Positions 8,637-17,619 of a DNA stretch of 64,000 nucleotides are shown in pieces (positions within the stretch are counted from its first letter, which is position 1; every line of letters begins with the position of its first letter). Source of the DNA: Gammaproteobacteria bacterium (GTDB taxonomy: Bacteria; Pseudomonadota; Gammaproteobacteria; Steroidobacterales; Steroidobacteraceae); the NCBI GenBank assembly GCA_027452045.1, contig DAIDHH010000031.1:1-64000 (forward strand), in the 5' to 3' direction. The position numbers and the translations under genes are program-made. The notes under the pieces are model-generated. The model saw only the letters and a program-made list of their open reading frames with translations, was not told the DNA's origin and ran no database searches.

Positions 8637-9589
8637 GCGGGCAGTGGCGGAAACGCCAGCCCTTCGCGTGGAGCGGAGCCGCGCTGTCCGACGATGACCG
8701 CGGCAACCTGGTTCGCGTAGGCGGCAGCCTCGGCGCGTGCGCACCCTCCGATCCGCGCGGCCAGATAGCCCGCGAGATGTGAATCTCCGGCACCGGCCGT
8801 ATCGAGCGCGCGCACCGGCAGCGTGGGAACGTGCTGCCAGCGATTCGCCGCGCCCACCCAACATCCCGCCGCACCCCCCCGGATCACACACTCGCCCCGG
8901 TGAGCACCGAGGCGGCGCGCGATCGCCGCCTCGTCCGCGCAGCCCCAGAGGGCCTTCTCGTCCTCGGTCCCCGTTGCGATCACCTCAGCGAGCGCCTCGA
9001 GCGTGCCGATGCGCTCCCGGGCAAGGCTCTCGCTCTGCCAGAGACGCGCGCGGTAGTTGACGTCGAATACGATGCGGCATCGGAGGCGATGCCGCTCGAT
9101 CCATTGGCACAGATGCCGAAAGCTCGCCGCCGAGCACAGTGCGAGCGTGATCCCGGTCACCAGCAGAACATCCGGATCCCCCAGCAGCATCTCGAGCTGG
9201 CGCGGGTCGGGCGAGCGCAGGAACTCGCTCGCCGCCGATGCCGAGCGCCAGTACGAGAACCCGGGCCGGTGCCGCGGATCGAGCGGCAGTCCGTAAAGGC
9301 CCGGCTCGCCCGCGAGCGGCGGCTCGCCAAGGTTGATGCCCTCACGCCGCAGCCGCTCCCTCAGCCACTCGGAGTAGCCACTGTCCCCGAGGGCGCTCAC
9401 GAGCGAGAGCTGCGGACCGCCCGCCCCGAGTATCCGGGCGAGACACACCAGGCAGTTCGCGACGTCGCCGCCGAATGCCAGACGGATCTCGTCTTCGGCC
9501 GGCTGCAGCTCGAGCAGCGGCTCCCCGAGCGCGGCGATCCGGCCAACCCTCATCCAGCGTGCTGTCTCGCTATCGGCATCGGCGTGCAT
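8612..9589 (-). CDS. kdgK: PfkB-family sugar kinase, probable 2-keto-3-deoxygluconate kinase
   Basis: A 325-residue cytosolic ATP-dependent kinase. The N-terminus has ALGEPLLEL and the FGGDVANCLVCLARI run, both close to KdgK (GE-LLEL, GGD-N-A--LARL). RPGFSYWRSASAAS matches the KDG-binding segment of KdgK enzymes. The C-terminal ribokinase signature DTAGAGDSHLAGYL contains the catalytic aspartate. KdgK makes 2-keto-3-deoxy-6-phosphogluconate, the step after mannonate dehydratase, and a ManD gene lies at 12480-13772, which supports the call. The start at 9589 has AGAGGA eight bases upstream; ATG 9598 and 9553 are alternatives. Other PfkB sugar kinases remain possible. It is divergent from the GH67 gene and may share its operator region. 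Confidence 0.8.
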   Translation of the reverse strand: MHADADSETARWMRVGRIAALGEPLLELQPAEDEIRLAFGGDVANCLVCLARILGAGGPQLSLVSALGDSGYSEWLRERLRREGINLGEPPLAGEPGLYGLPLDPRHRPGFSYWRSASAASEFLRSPDPRQLEMLLGDPDVLLVTGITLALCSAASFRHLCQWIERHRLRCRIVFDVNYRARLWQSESLARERIGTLEALAEVIATGTEDEKALWGCADEAAIARRLGAHRGECVIRGGAAGCWVGAANRWQHVPTLPVRALDTAGAGDSHLAGYLAARIGGCARAEAAAYANQVAAVIVGQRGSAPREGLAFPPLPAQPSGSTS

Positions 9590-9706
9590 GGCGGGCATCC
9601 TCTGGCATTGCGGCCCTGCGGTTCAACTCGTTCACACTCGCGCCTCGCAACGGCGCCGCAGGGTCCGCATCGGCCCGCTGCGCGCCGCTCATTGTGATCA
9701 CTCTCG

Positions 9707-9720
9707 TGGTAACGCTATCA
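9707..9720. promoter_or_regulatory. LacI-type operator, site 3 (GH67)
   Basis: TGGTAACGCTATCA, 33 bases upstream of the GH67 start. A promoter-like TTGTGA (9692-9697), an 18-base spacer and TATCAT (9716-9721) read rightward; the -10 overlaps the operator's right arm. Confidence 0.72.
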
Positions 9721-9753
9721 TGCCGCAGCCACGCAGCAGCGCAAGGGGGCGTC

Positions 9754-12048
9754 ATGCCGAGCCATCTGCCACCACCAACCGGCGCCGGCCGCCGCGAATT
9801 CCGGGCGACGCTGCTCCTTGCCCTGGCGTTTGCCTGCGTGAACGCACCGGGTGCCCGCGCCGGCGACGGCCATCGCCTGTGGCTGCGTTATGTGCCGGTA
9901 CATGGTGTATGGCGGGCGCGCTACCGGCGCGCCGCGACGGAGCTGATCTCGCAGAACGGCGCTCCCGGGACGCGCGCGGCGCACCGACTGCGGTCCCGCG
10001 CCCCATCGGCGACCCTGCGCGCCGCGCAGTCGGAGCTGCTGCGGGGCCTTACCGGCCTCCTCGGCCGCCCACCGCGGCTCAGCCCTCGAGTCACCACGAA
10101 CGGGGCGATTCTCATCGGCACGCCCCGCTCCTCCGCCCTGATCCGCTCGCTCCCGCTCGATCTTGCGCCCACGGGAACGCAGGGCTACCTCATTCGCACA
10201 CTTCAGGTGCACGGCCACCGCACGATCGTCATCGCCGCCCGGCGCGACATCGGCGTGCTCTATGGGGCGTTCGCCTTCTTGCGCCTCATCCAGACCCGAA
10301 GACCCATAGAACACCTGGACATGGTCTCGCGCCCGAAGATCCGCCACCGGGTACTTGATTTCTGGGACAACCTCGATGGCACGGTGGAGCGCGGCTATGC
10401 GGGAGACTCGCTCTGGAAGTGGGGTGAGCTGCCGGAGTACCTCTCGCCGCGCTACACCGACTTTGCCCGCGCCTGCGCCTCGATCGGCATCAACGGCGTC
10501 GTCCTCGACAACGTCAACGCCAGTCCGGTCATTCTCGAGCCGCTATACCTCGAGAAGGTTGCCGCGCTCGCGCAAGTCCTGCGCCCCTACGGCATCCGCG
10601 TCTACCTGTCGGTCCCCTTCAGCGAGCCCATCGCCCTCGGCAAGCTCAAGAGCGCCGATCCGCTCGATCCGGCCGTGCAGGGCTGGTGGGCGCGCAAGGT
10701 GAGCGAGATCTACCGCGACATTCCGGACTTCGGCGGCTTTCTGATGAAGGCCAACTCGGAAGGCCAGCCGGGACCGTCCGATTACGGCCGCACGCAGGCC
10801 GAAGGGGCCAACCTCCTCGCCCGCGCCCTCGCCCCTCACCACGGCATCGTCATGTGGCGCACCTTCCTCTACTCGACGAGCCCGGGAGCCGAAGACCGCA
10901 TCAGGCAGGCCTACGATGTGTTCAAGCCCCTCGACGGCAAGTTCCAGGACAACGTGATCCTGCAGGTGAAGAACGGTCCGCTCGACTTCCAGCCCCGGGA
11001 GCCCTTCCACCCGCTCTTTGGCGCCATGCCGAGAACGAACCTCATGCTCGAGCTCGAGATCACCAAGGAGTATCTCGGGCACCAGACGAGCTTCACCTAC
11101 CTCGGGCCGCTCTACCAGGAGGTGCTGCGCTCGGACACCTGGGCGGCGGGCCCGGGCTCGACGGTGGCCCGGATCATCGACGGCTCGCTCTATGGGGAGC
11201 GCGAGACCGCCATCGCCGGCGTCGCCAACATCGGCTCGGATCGCAACTGGTGCGGCTCGATCTTCAACCAGGCGAACTGGTATGTGTTCGGCCGCATGGC
11301 GTGGGATCCCACGGCCTCCGCCAGAGCCATCGCGCAGGAATGGGTGCGCATGACCTTCACCAACCAGGCGGCGTTCGTGCGGCCCGTGGTGAGGATGATG
11401 ATGCGCTCGCGCGAGGCGGCGGTCGATTACATGGACCCGCTCGGGCTCGCGAGCCAGATGGCCGCGGGCACGCACTTCGGCCCCGGTCCCTGGGTGCACC
11501 CGGGCAAGGGATTTCCGTCCGAGTGGTCGAGCACCTACTACAGCCGCGCCGATGCGCAGGGGATCGGATTCGATCGCACGGCGACCGGGAGCGACGCCGT
11601 TGCCCAGTACTCCCCGCACGTCGCGGCGGAATTTGCCAGCCTCGCCCACTGCCCGACGGACTTGCTCCTCTGGTTCCACCACCTGCCCTGGAACTACCGC
11701 ATGCGCTCGGGCCGGACACTCTGGGACTCCCTGGTGAGCCACTATGACCGCGGCGTCACGGCGGTGAAGCGCATGCGCACGACCTGGAGCCGCCTCGCGC
11801 GGTACGTCGATCCTCAACGCTATCGGCTCACGGCGGACTTTCTCACCATACAGGTGAGAGATGCCGAGTGGTGGCGCGATGCGAGCATCGCCTACTTCCG
11901 CTCGATCTCGCACCGGCCCCTGCCACCGGGAGCGGCCCCGCCACCGGAGCCGCTGAAGACCTACGAGGCGTTCTGCATCCCGTACGTGGAGGGCACTCCG
12001 GGCACAGGTCCCGCCTGCCCGCCCGCCGATATCCCGGTCCCTCGGTGA
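9754..12048 (+). CDS. GH67 alpha-glucuronidase
   Basis: A 764-residue exported enzyme that removes (4-O-methyl)glucuronic acid from the non-reducing end of glucuronoxylo-oligosaccharides. The ATG at 9754 follows AAGGGGGCGTC and opens a signal peptide ending near AGARAG (residues 25-32); the longer open frame upstream is ignored because it runs through the operator. The N-terminal GH67 alpha/beta domain, the barrel and the helical C-terminal domain are all present. The three catalytic carboxylates of the family can be placed: glutamate in MKANSEGQPGP, aspartate in VKNGPLDFQPREP, and glutamate in LELEITKEYLGH. Length is usual for GH67. It fits the ExuT, ManD and KdgK genes around it. No xylanase is in the window. 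Confidence 0.93.
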   Translation: MPSHLPPPTGAGRREFRATLLLALAFACVNAPGARAGDGHRLWLRYVPVHGVWRARYRRAATELISQNGAPGTRAAHRLRSRAPSATLRAAQSELLRGLTGLLGRPPRLSPRVTTNGAILIGTPRSSALIRSLPLDLAPTGTQGYLIRTLQVHGHRTIVIAARRDIGVLYGAFAFLRLIQTRRPIEHLDMVSRPKIRHRVLDFWDNLDGTVERGYAGDSLWKWGELPEYLSPRYTDFARACASIGINGVVLDNVNASPVILEPLYLEKVAALAQVLRPYGIRVYLSVPFSEPIALGKLKSADPLDPAVQGWWARKVSEIYRDIPDFGGFLMKANSEGQPGPSDYGRTQAEGANLLARALAPHHGIVMWRTFLYSTSPGAEDRIRQAYDVFKPLDGKFQDNVILQVKNGPLDFQPREPFHPLFGAMPRTNLMLELEITKEYLGHQTSFTYLGPLYQEVLRSDTWAAGPGSTVARIIDGSLYGERETAIAGVANIGSDRNWCGSIFNQANWYVFGRMAWDPTASARAIAQEWVRMTFTNQAAFVRPVVRMMMRSREAAVDYMDPLGLASQMAAGTHFGPGPWVHPGKGFPSEWSSTYYSRADAQGIGFDRTATGSDAVAQYSPHVAAEFASLAHCPTDLLLWFHHLPWNYRMRSGRTLWDSLVSHYDRGVTAVKRMRTTWSRLARYVDPQRYRLTADFLTIQVRDAEWWRDASIAYFRSISHRPLPPGAAPPPEPLKTYEAFCIPYVEGTPGTGPACPPADIPVPR

Positions 12049-12084
12049 CCTCGAACGGCGCTCAAGGGGTGAGAAGCCGTTCAG

Positions 12085-12399
12085 TTACTTGTCGCCCACG
12101 AAATCCGCCACCGCGCCAGCGGGGCCTGAGGGCTCCACCGTCTCACTCGAGGCGAGCAAAGTGCTCCCGTTGAGCGAGACGATCGCCCCATTGCCGCTTG
12201 CGGCTGCGCCGCAACTGACGGTGTCGGCCATCGGGGTCAGCACGTGGCTGAACGTTCCGAACACGAATCCCGGGCCGGCCGAAAGAGGCAGGATGGCGTT
12301 GCCGTCATTCGCCAGCGCGAACCCGCATGCATACTGGGTATCGATCGCGGTGGCGCCGAGCAGTAGACCGTACGCGCGCCTGCGGCTTCTAGTTCTCAT
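12085..12399 (-). CDS. Small hypothetical protein
   Basis: A 104-residue frame that I do not recognise. ATG at 12399 is preceded by AGGGGG with a four-base spacer, as strong a ribosome-binding site as any in this region, and the gene lies 80 bases after the mannonate dehydratase on the same strand, so it could be the last gene of that operon. The sequence starts with four basic residues (MRTRSRRR), then small and hydrophobic residues rich in Gly, Ala, Ser and Thr, with two cysteines about 37 residues apart. Export is possible but there is no clear cleavage site. Coding status is uncertain. Confidence 0.4.
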   Translation of the reverse strand: MRTRSRRRAYGLLLGATAIDTQYACGFALANDGNAILPLSAGPGFVFGTFSHVLTPMADTVSCGAAASGNGAIVSLNGSTLLASSETVEPSGPAGAVADFVGDK

Positions 12400-12479
12400 T
12401 GTTCCCCCTGTTGTTCTCGGCCAGGCTGCGATCGGCACTGGCCGCATCTTTTACGAATCAGCTCATACGATGCCGCCGC

Positions 12480-13772
12480 TCACCAATCCGACATCGTGCC
12501 GTCCTCGAGGCGGGCGATCGGCAGTTGCCTTGGTGTATAGGGGAAGCGCGCGGCGAGCTTCTCGTCGATGCCGACGCCATGACCCGGACTCTCACCGCAG
12601 TGCAGCCGCCCGTCGCGGAAGGTGTAATCGTTGGGGAAGACTTCGAGCGTCTGCGCAGTGTGGTGCATGTATTCCTGGATGCCGAAGTTCGGCACCCACG
12701 TGTCGAAGTGCAGCGCCGCCCCCAGGGTCACGGGCGAAAGGTCGGTGGCGCCATGGAAGCCCGTTCGCACCTGATGCAGCGCGGCGAGATCGGCGATGCG
12801 GCGCACGTGCGTGATGCCGCCCGCGTGCACGAGGGTCGTGCGGATGAAGTCTATGAGCTGGCCCTCGATGAGGCGCCTGCAGTCGTAGATCGAGTTGAAC
12901 ACCTCGCCCACCGCGAGCGCGGTCACCGAGTGTCGCCGGATGAGCTCGAAGCCTTCGGGATTGTCCGCCGGCGTCGCATCTTCCAGCCAGAAGAGCCGGT
13001 GAGGCTCGAGATCGCGGGCGAGTCGCGCCGCCTCGATCGGCCTCAGGCGATGATGGGCATCGTGCAGGAGCTCGAGCTGCGTGCCGTGATCGGCGCGCAG
13101 CCGCTCGAAGAGCTTGGGAACGATCTCGAGGTAGGCCGGCGTCGACCAAACCGTCTCGGCCGGCAGTTCGCTTTCGGCCGGCTCGTACGCGTTCTTCTCG
13201 CGGGTGACGCCGTACGGCTTCTTCAGCCCCGGCACCCCGCATTGCGCCCGCACCGCCCGATATCCCATCGACACGAACCGCGCCACCTCGGCGCTCGTCT
13301 CCTCGACATCCCGCCCACTCGCATGGCCGTATACCAGCACGCCCTCGCGCGAGCGGCCGCCGAGCAGCCGATAGAGCGGCAGCCCCGCCATCTTGCCGAG
13401 GATGTCCCACAGCGCCACATCGACCGCGGCGATCGCGGTCATGGTGACCGGACCCCGCCGCCAGTACGCGCCCCGATAGAGGAACTGCCAGGTGTCCTCG
13501 ATACGCCCCGCGTCGCGCCCGATCAGGTTCGGGATCACATGGTGCTCGAGGTAGGCGGCCACGGCGAGCTCGCGACCATTGAGCGTCGCGTCCCCGAGAC
13601 CAAACACTCCGGAGCGCGTCTCGATCTTGAGTGTCACGAAGTTGCGCCCGGGACAGGTGACGATGACGCGCGCGGCGACGATCTCCCTATCCCGCGCAGC
13701 GCCGCTGAGATCCGCGCTCCCGAGCGGTGGCCCGCCGGGAGACTCCTGTGGGCCGCTCGAAACGTTGCTCAT
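12480..13772 (-). CDS. manD: D-mannonate dehydratase, enolase superfamily (ManD/RspA type)
   Basis: A 430-residue cytosolic enzyme converting D-mannonate to 2-keto-3-deoxygluconate in hexuronate breakdown. ManD hallmarks are present: [17 protein letters not shown] at the N-terminal capping domain, [21 protein letters not shown], and [19 protein letters not shown]. The barrel has [20 protein letters not shown] and [10 protein letters not shown], which supply the metal ligands of the mandelate-racemase subgroup. [12 protein letters not shown] and the C-terminal RLEDGT follow. ATG 13772 has GGAG seven bases upstream; ATG 13793 is also possible. It lies 40 bases after the ExuT-type transporter in the same operon. 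Some RspA homologues have low activity on several acid sugars, so strict substrate identity is inferred. Confidence 0.87.
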   Translation of the reverse strand: MSNVSSGPQESPGGPPLGSADLSGAARDREIVAARVIVTCPGRNFVTLKIETRSGVFGLGDATLNGRELAVAAYLEHHVIPNLIGRDAGRIEDTWQFLYRGAYWRRGPVTMTAIAAVDVALWDILGKMAGLPLYRLLGGRSREGVLVYGHASGRDVEETSAEVARFVSMGYRAVRAQCGVPGLKKPYGVTREKNAYEPAESELPAETVWSTPAYLEIVPKLFERLRADHGTQLELLHDAHHRLRPIEAARLARDLEPHRLFWLEDATPADNPEGFELIRRHSVTALAVGEVFNSIYDCRRLIEGQLIDFIRTTLVHAGGITHVRRIADLAALHQVRTGFHGATDLSPVTLGAALHFDTWVPNFGIQEYMHHTAQTLEVFPNDYTFRDGRLHCGESPGHGVGIDEKLAARFPYTPRQLPIARLEDGTMSDW

Positions 13773-13812
13773 ACACCCACTCCGCTCATACATCCACTCC
13801 CCGAAGGTTGTC

Positions 13813-15084
13813 TCACCCGACACCCGAGCCCCGAACCGCCGTCCACCGCGGCGCCAGCACGTGCATCAGGGCGAGCGCCAGAAGATACATGCCTCCGGCG
13901 ATCCCAAACAGCACGGTATAGCTGCCGGTCGCCTGCAGAACGAACCCCACCGCCGTCGCCACCAGGGCCCCGGACACCGCTCCGGCGAATCCGCCGAATC
14001 CGACCACCGAGGCCACCGCCGCGCTCGGATAGAGGTCCGAGGCGGCGGTGAAGAGGTTGGCCGACCAGCCCTGATGAGCCGCCGCCGCAAGACCGATCAG
14101 CGCCACCGCGCCCCAAAGATGCGCCATCCAGGGCGCAAAGACGATTGGCACCACGGCGAGGGCGCAGACGAGCATGGCGCCCTTGCGCGCCGCGTTGAGG
14201 CTCCAGCCGAGCCTCATGAGCCGCCCGGCGAGCCAGCCGCCGGCGATGCTGCCGGCGTCGGCCATCACGTACACCGCCACGAGCGGCGCGCCGAGTTCGG
14301 TGAGGTCGAGCCCATAGCGGTGACTGAAGAACTTCGGCAGCCAGAAGAGAAGGAACCACCACACCGGGTCGGTGAGAAACTTGCCGGTCACGAATGCCCA
14401 GGCCTGGCGGTGATGCAGCAGGTGCCTCCAGGGAAGGCTGCCGGCCGAGCCCGTGTCCCCGTCACTGCGAATGTATTGGAGCTCGAGCTGCGACAGGCGC
14501 GGGTGGCGCTGCGGCGCGCGGTACACGGTGAGCCACGTCGCAAGCCATAACAGGCTGAGCACGCTCGTCACGAGAAAGCCCGAGCGCAGCCCCCACAGCT
14601 CGGCCACCCACGGTACGGCAAGCGGCGCGAGCACCGCACCCACGTTGGATCCGGCGTTGAACAGACCCGTGGCAAAGGCCCGCTCGCGGCGCGGAAACCA
14701 CTCAGAGACGGTCTTTACGGCCGCGGGCAAATTGCCCGACTCGCCAAGCCCCAGCATGAAACGCGCGGCGGCGAACGCGAGCACCGTGCGTGCGAGCGCA
14801 TGGCTTGCCGCCGCGAGCGCCCACACGGAAATCGCAAGCGCATAGCCCACGCGCGTGCCGAGCCTGTCGATGAGCGGACCGGAAAACATGAGTCCGATGG
14901 CATAGGCGAGCTGGAAGGCCGCGACGATGTAGCCGTAGTCGAGCTGCGTCCAGCCGAGCGCGTGGCCCAATGTGGGCGCGAGGACCCCGAGCACCTGGCG
15001 GTCGAAGTAGTTGAGCGTCGTCGCCCAGAAGAGCAGCGCGCAGACGCCCCAGCGGACCCGCCCTGCCCGCTCGGTGCTCGACAC
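13813..15084 (-). CDS. MFS hexuronate transporter (ExuT-like, anion:cation symporter family)
   Basis: A 423-residue inner-membrane carrier with about twelve helices. The N-terminal [29 protein letters not shown] is typical of the ExuT/GudP branch, as are the [11 protein letters not shown] and [17 protein letters not shown] segments. GTG at 15084 is the start read here. Given the upstream deacetylase and downstream mannonate dehydratase, glucuronate or an aldobiouronate released from glucuronoxylan is the likely cargo; this substrate is inferred. It lies 27 bases after the SGNH-CE7 gene and 40 bases before manD, so it is cotranscribed. Confidence 0.87.
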   Translation of the reverse strand: MSSTERAGRVRWGVCALLFWATTLNYFDRQVLGVLAPTLGHALGWTQLDYGYIVAAFQLAYAIGLMFSGPLIDRLGTRVGYALAISVWALAAASHALARTVLAFAAARFMLGLGESGNLPAAVKTVSEWFPRRERAFATGLFNAGSNVGAVLAPLAVPWVAELWGLRSGFLVTSVLSLLWLATWLTVYRAPQRHPRLSQLELQYIRSDGDTGSAGSLPWRHLLHHRQAWAFVTGKFLTDPVWWFLLFWLPKFFSHRYGLDLTELGAPLVAVYVMADAGSIAGGWLAGRLMRLGWSLNAARKGAMLVCALAVVPIVFAPWMAHLWGAVALIGLAAAAHQGWSANLFTAASDLYPSAAVASVVGFGGFAGAVSGALVATAVGFVLQATGSYTVLFGIAGGMYLLALALMHVLAPRWTAVRGSGVG

Positions 15085-15111
15085 TGCGCTGAGATCACTC
15101 GAGACGATCGC

Positions 15112-17619
15112 TCACTCCCGCTTCGACTGCGGCCGGGTGAGCGCCTCGTTCGGCACGAACCGTCCCCCGTGCGCGAGCGTGGCGAGGACCGCCTCGGAAC
15201 GCTCGAGCCAGGCGTCCTGCTTGTCCGGGGTGATGTTGTTGTGATCGGAGTCGATCAAGGGCACCGCCTCCTTCGGCCCCGGTATCTCGTTGAGTGCCGT
15301 CCAGATGCCCGCCGGCGGCGCCGTCGTATCGATGAATCCCATCGCGGCGAGGACCGCGGCGGTGATGTGCGGCGCAAAGTTCACGGGGTCGAAATAGCGC
15401 GCGGTCGCGAGCAGCTTCGCATCGGTCGTGTCGTAGTACGGGTACCCGGGATTGCGGCCGTGCGCCAGGCCATTCATGTCGGTGCCGGCGGGCTCATCGA
15501 CCAGCACGGCGGTCACCTTTCCGGGGTTGAGTCCCGCGGTGACGAGGCTCTGCTGACCGCCCATGCTGGTGCCGAGGAACACCACCGTCTTGCCGTCCCA
15601 AGCGGGGCTGCGGCGGATGTACTGCAGCGCCCGGGTGTCACGCAGGTACATGTCGAGGAAGTATGAGGTCCGGCGGCTGTGATCGCCGATCGCCTGATAG
15701 TCCTGCGGCACGCCGCTGCCCTCACTCGGGGCGATGTCGTGCGAGTCGACATCGAGGGTGAGCCAGCCCTGCGCGGCGCGATTGGTGGCCCAGGAGGTAT
15801 CGAGCGGATACACCCCCGCCCATTGATAGAGAATGAGCGCCGGGAACCTGCGGCCTTTGGCGGGCATCGCGAGGTAACCGCGTACGTGAGAGCCGACGCT
15901 GTCGAGTCTCACCCTGTAGAGCTTCACGCCCGGTTGCGCGGTTGGCATCGGCGTCAACACCGGGTCCATCGGCACCTTGCCGAGCCTCGCGAGCTGGCGT
16001 TTCCAGAAGGACCAGAAATCCGCAGGCGCAGGCTCCGCAGGCCTGAGCAATGTCGGCGCCACGGCGGCACCGAACGTTGCGACGCGCTGCGCATGGTAGT
16101 CAACCGCGACGTAGACCATCGCAGGCTCATCTAGCCGCGTCGTGATCCTCACCGGTCCCGAGGACAGCGTGAATCGGCCGGTCTTGCGGACATCGAGATC
16201 GTTGGTCTTGATCGTGTAGCGGAACGAACCCGCGGGCGGGCTCTGCCCCGGCGCGAGGCTCACCGTCCAGCCGACCTTCTGACCCAGAGCGTAAATGCCG
16301 TCGGCATGAAACGGAACGCCGGTGAGCTTCGGGGCGGCGGCCCGCGCGGCCGCTGCGCTCGGGGCGAAGAATGCGAGGGGAACGGCATCGGCCATCGCGC
16401 GATAGCCGGCCGGGTTCGGATGCAGGTGGTCGCCGGAATCGTACGCGGGGCGCAGGCGATGCGGGTCCGCCGGATCGCGCACGGCCGCATCGAAATCGGC
16501 CACCGCGTCGAAATGCCCCGGCGTGCGTATCCAGGCGTTGATCTTCTCGCGGTCGGCTTCCGTTGCGGCGGATGGGTGATAGTAGGTCGAGCCGGTGAAC
16601 GGGGTGATCGTCCCGCCCATCACGCGTATACCCTCGGCGTGCGCCCGGAGAATGATCTGTCGGTAGGCGCCGATGATGTGGCGCACGAGTGCCGCGTGCT
16701 GCGCGGGCGGGATCCTTCCGTGCATGGTCGCGGTGCCGAGATCGTTGACCCCTTCGAGCACGATGAGATAACGCACGCCGCTCTGCGCGAGCACATCGCC
16801 ATCGAAGCGCGCCAGCGCATCGGGACCGAGCCCGTAGCGCAGCAGCCGGTTGCCGCCGGTGCCCACATTGACCACGCCGAGGTCGCGGGTCGCCGGCGAG
16901 GACTGCAGGCGTCTCGCGAGGTCATCGGGCCAGCGGGTATCGCTGTTGTCGGGCGTGGCGTGTCCGTCGGTGATCGAATCCCCTAGCGCGACGATGGCCG
17001 CGCCCTGGCGGCGCTCGAGCACATCGACCCCGGAGAGAAAGAACCAGTGCGCAAATCGCCTGGCCCCGGGCAGGCGGGCGGCCGCGACATGATCACCGGG
17101 GGCGAGGAAGGAGGTCTCACGGGCACCGGGATGGCTGGTCTCACCCTCGGGCGGCGCCTGCAGATGCATCGTGATCGCCAGATTCGACAGCGGCGGCGCA
17201 TCGAAAGCGACGGGGTCCGAGTAATAGACCGCCCCCGCCGGAATGATGACGCCCCGACGGCCATTGAACGTGAGCACCGTGTTGGTCGCGGGGTCGATGG
17301 TGCCGCTCGCGAGCGAGACCGGGCGGGCGATCTCGACCGAGGTGATGTAGAGGGCGCGGGTGCCGAAGGCATTCGACAGGCGCACCCGCAGCCGCCTTGC
17401 GCCCAGGGACAGATGCACGATCTGACGGAGCGTCGCGTTGGCGAACTTCGCGGCCGGCAGCGCGTTCGCCGGCTCCGGAATCTGCTGAGAGGAGGCCCAC
17501 GTGCCCACCCAATGCGCCACGGGCGATCCCCGCGCGCGCACCCCGGACCCGGCCATGCCCGCCGCGCAGGCGAGTAACGCCCACGCCAACACCGTGCGGA
17601 TCGGCGGCCGGGCGCTCAT
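15112..17619 (-). CDS. Two-domain secreted esterase: SGNH/GDSL hydrolase fused to CE7 acetyl xylan esterase
   Basis: An 835-residue exported protein with a signal peptide (about residues 1-30). Residues 35-200 form a beta-rich leader domain. Residues about 205-420 are an SGNH hydrolase: block I GDSITDG with Ser216, GVND near 294-297, and DHLHPN with Asp398 and His401. Residues about 430-520 look like a beta linker. Residues about 525-820 are a CE7 (AXE1) acetyl esterase with GTSMGGQQS (Ser686), GFIDTTAPP (Asp765) and SDHNN (His794), a complete triad. Both halves therefore appear active and could remove acetyl groups from xylan or its oligosaccharides. It overlaps the upstream unknown gene by four bases (ATGA), indicating translational coupling. 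Confidence 0.85.
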   Translation of the reverse strand: MSARPPIRTVLAWALLACAAGMAGSGVRARGSPVAHWVGTWASSQQIPEPANALPAAKFANATLRQIVHLSLGARRLRVRLSNAFGTRALYITSVEIARPVSLASGTIDPATNTVLTFNGRRGVIIPAGAVYYSDPVAFDAPPLSNLAITMHLQAPPEGETSHPGARETSFLAPGDHVAAARLPGARRFAHWFFLSGVDVLERRQGAAIVALGDSITDGHATPDNSDTRWPDDLARRLQSSPATRDLGVVNVGTGGNRLLRYGLGPDALARFDGDVLAQSGVRYLIVLEGVNDLGTATMHGRIPPAQHAALVRHIIGAYRQIILRAHAEGIRVMGGTITPFTGSTYYHPSAATEADREKINAWIRTPGHFDAVADFDAAVRDPADPHRLRPAYDSGDHLHPNPAGYRAMADAVPLAFFAPSAAAARAAAPKLTGVPFHADGIYALGQKVGWTVSLAPGQSPPAGSFRYTIKTNDLDVRKTGRFTLSSGPVRITTRLDEPAMVYVAVDYHAQRVATFGAAVAPTLLRPAEPAPADFWSFWKRQLARLGKVPMDPVLTPMPTAQPGVKLYRVRLDSVGSHVRGYLAMPAKGRRFPALILYQWAGVYPLDTSWATNRAAQGWLTLDVDSHDIAPSEGSGVPQDYQAIGDHSRRTSYFLDMYLRDTRALQYIRRSPAWDGKTVVFLGTSMGGQQSLVTAGLNPGKVTAVLVDEPAGTDMNGLAHGRNPGYPYYDTTDAKLLATARYFDPVNFAPHITAAVLAAMGFIDTTAPPAGIWTALNEIPGPKEAVPLIDSDHNNITPDKQDAWLERSEAVLATLAHGGRFVPNEALTRPQSKRE

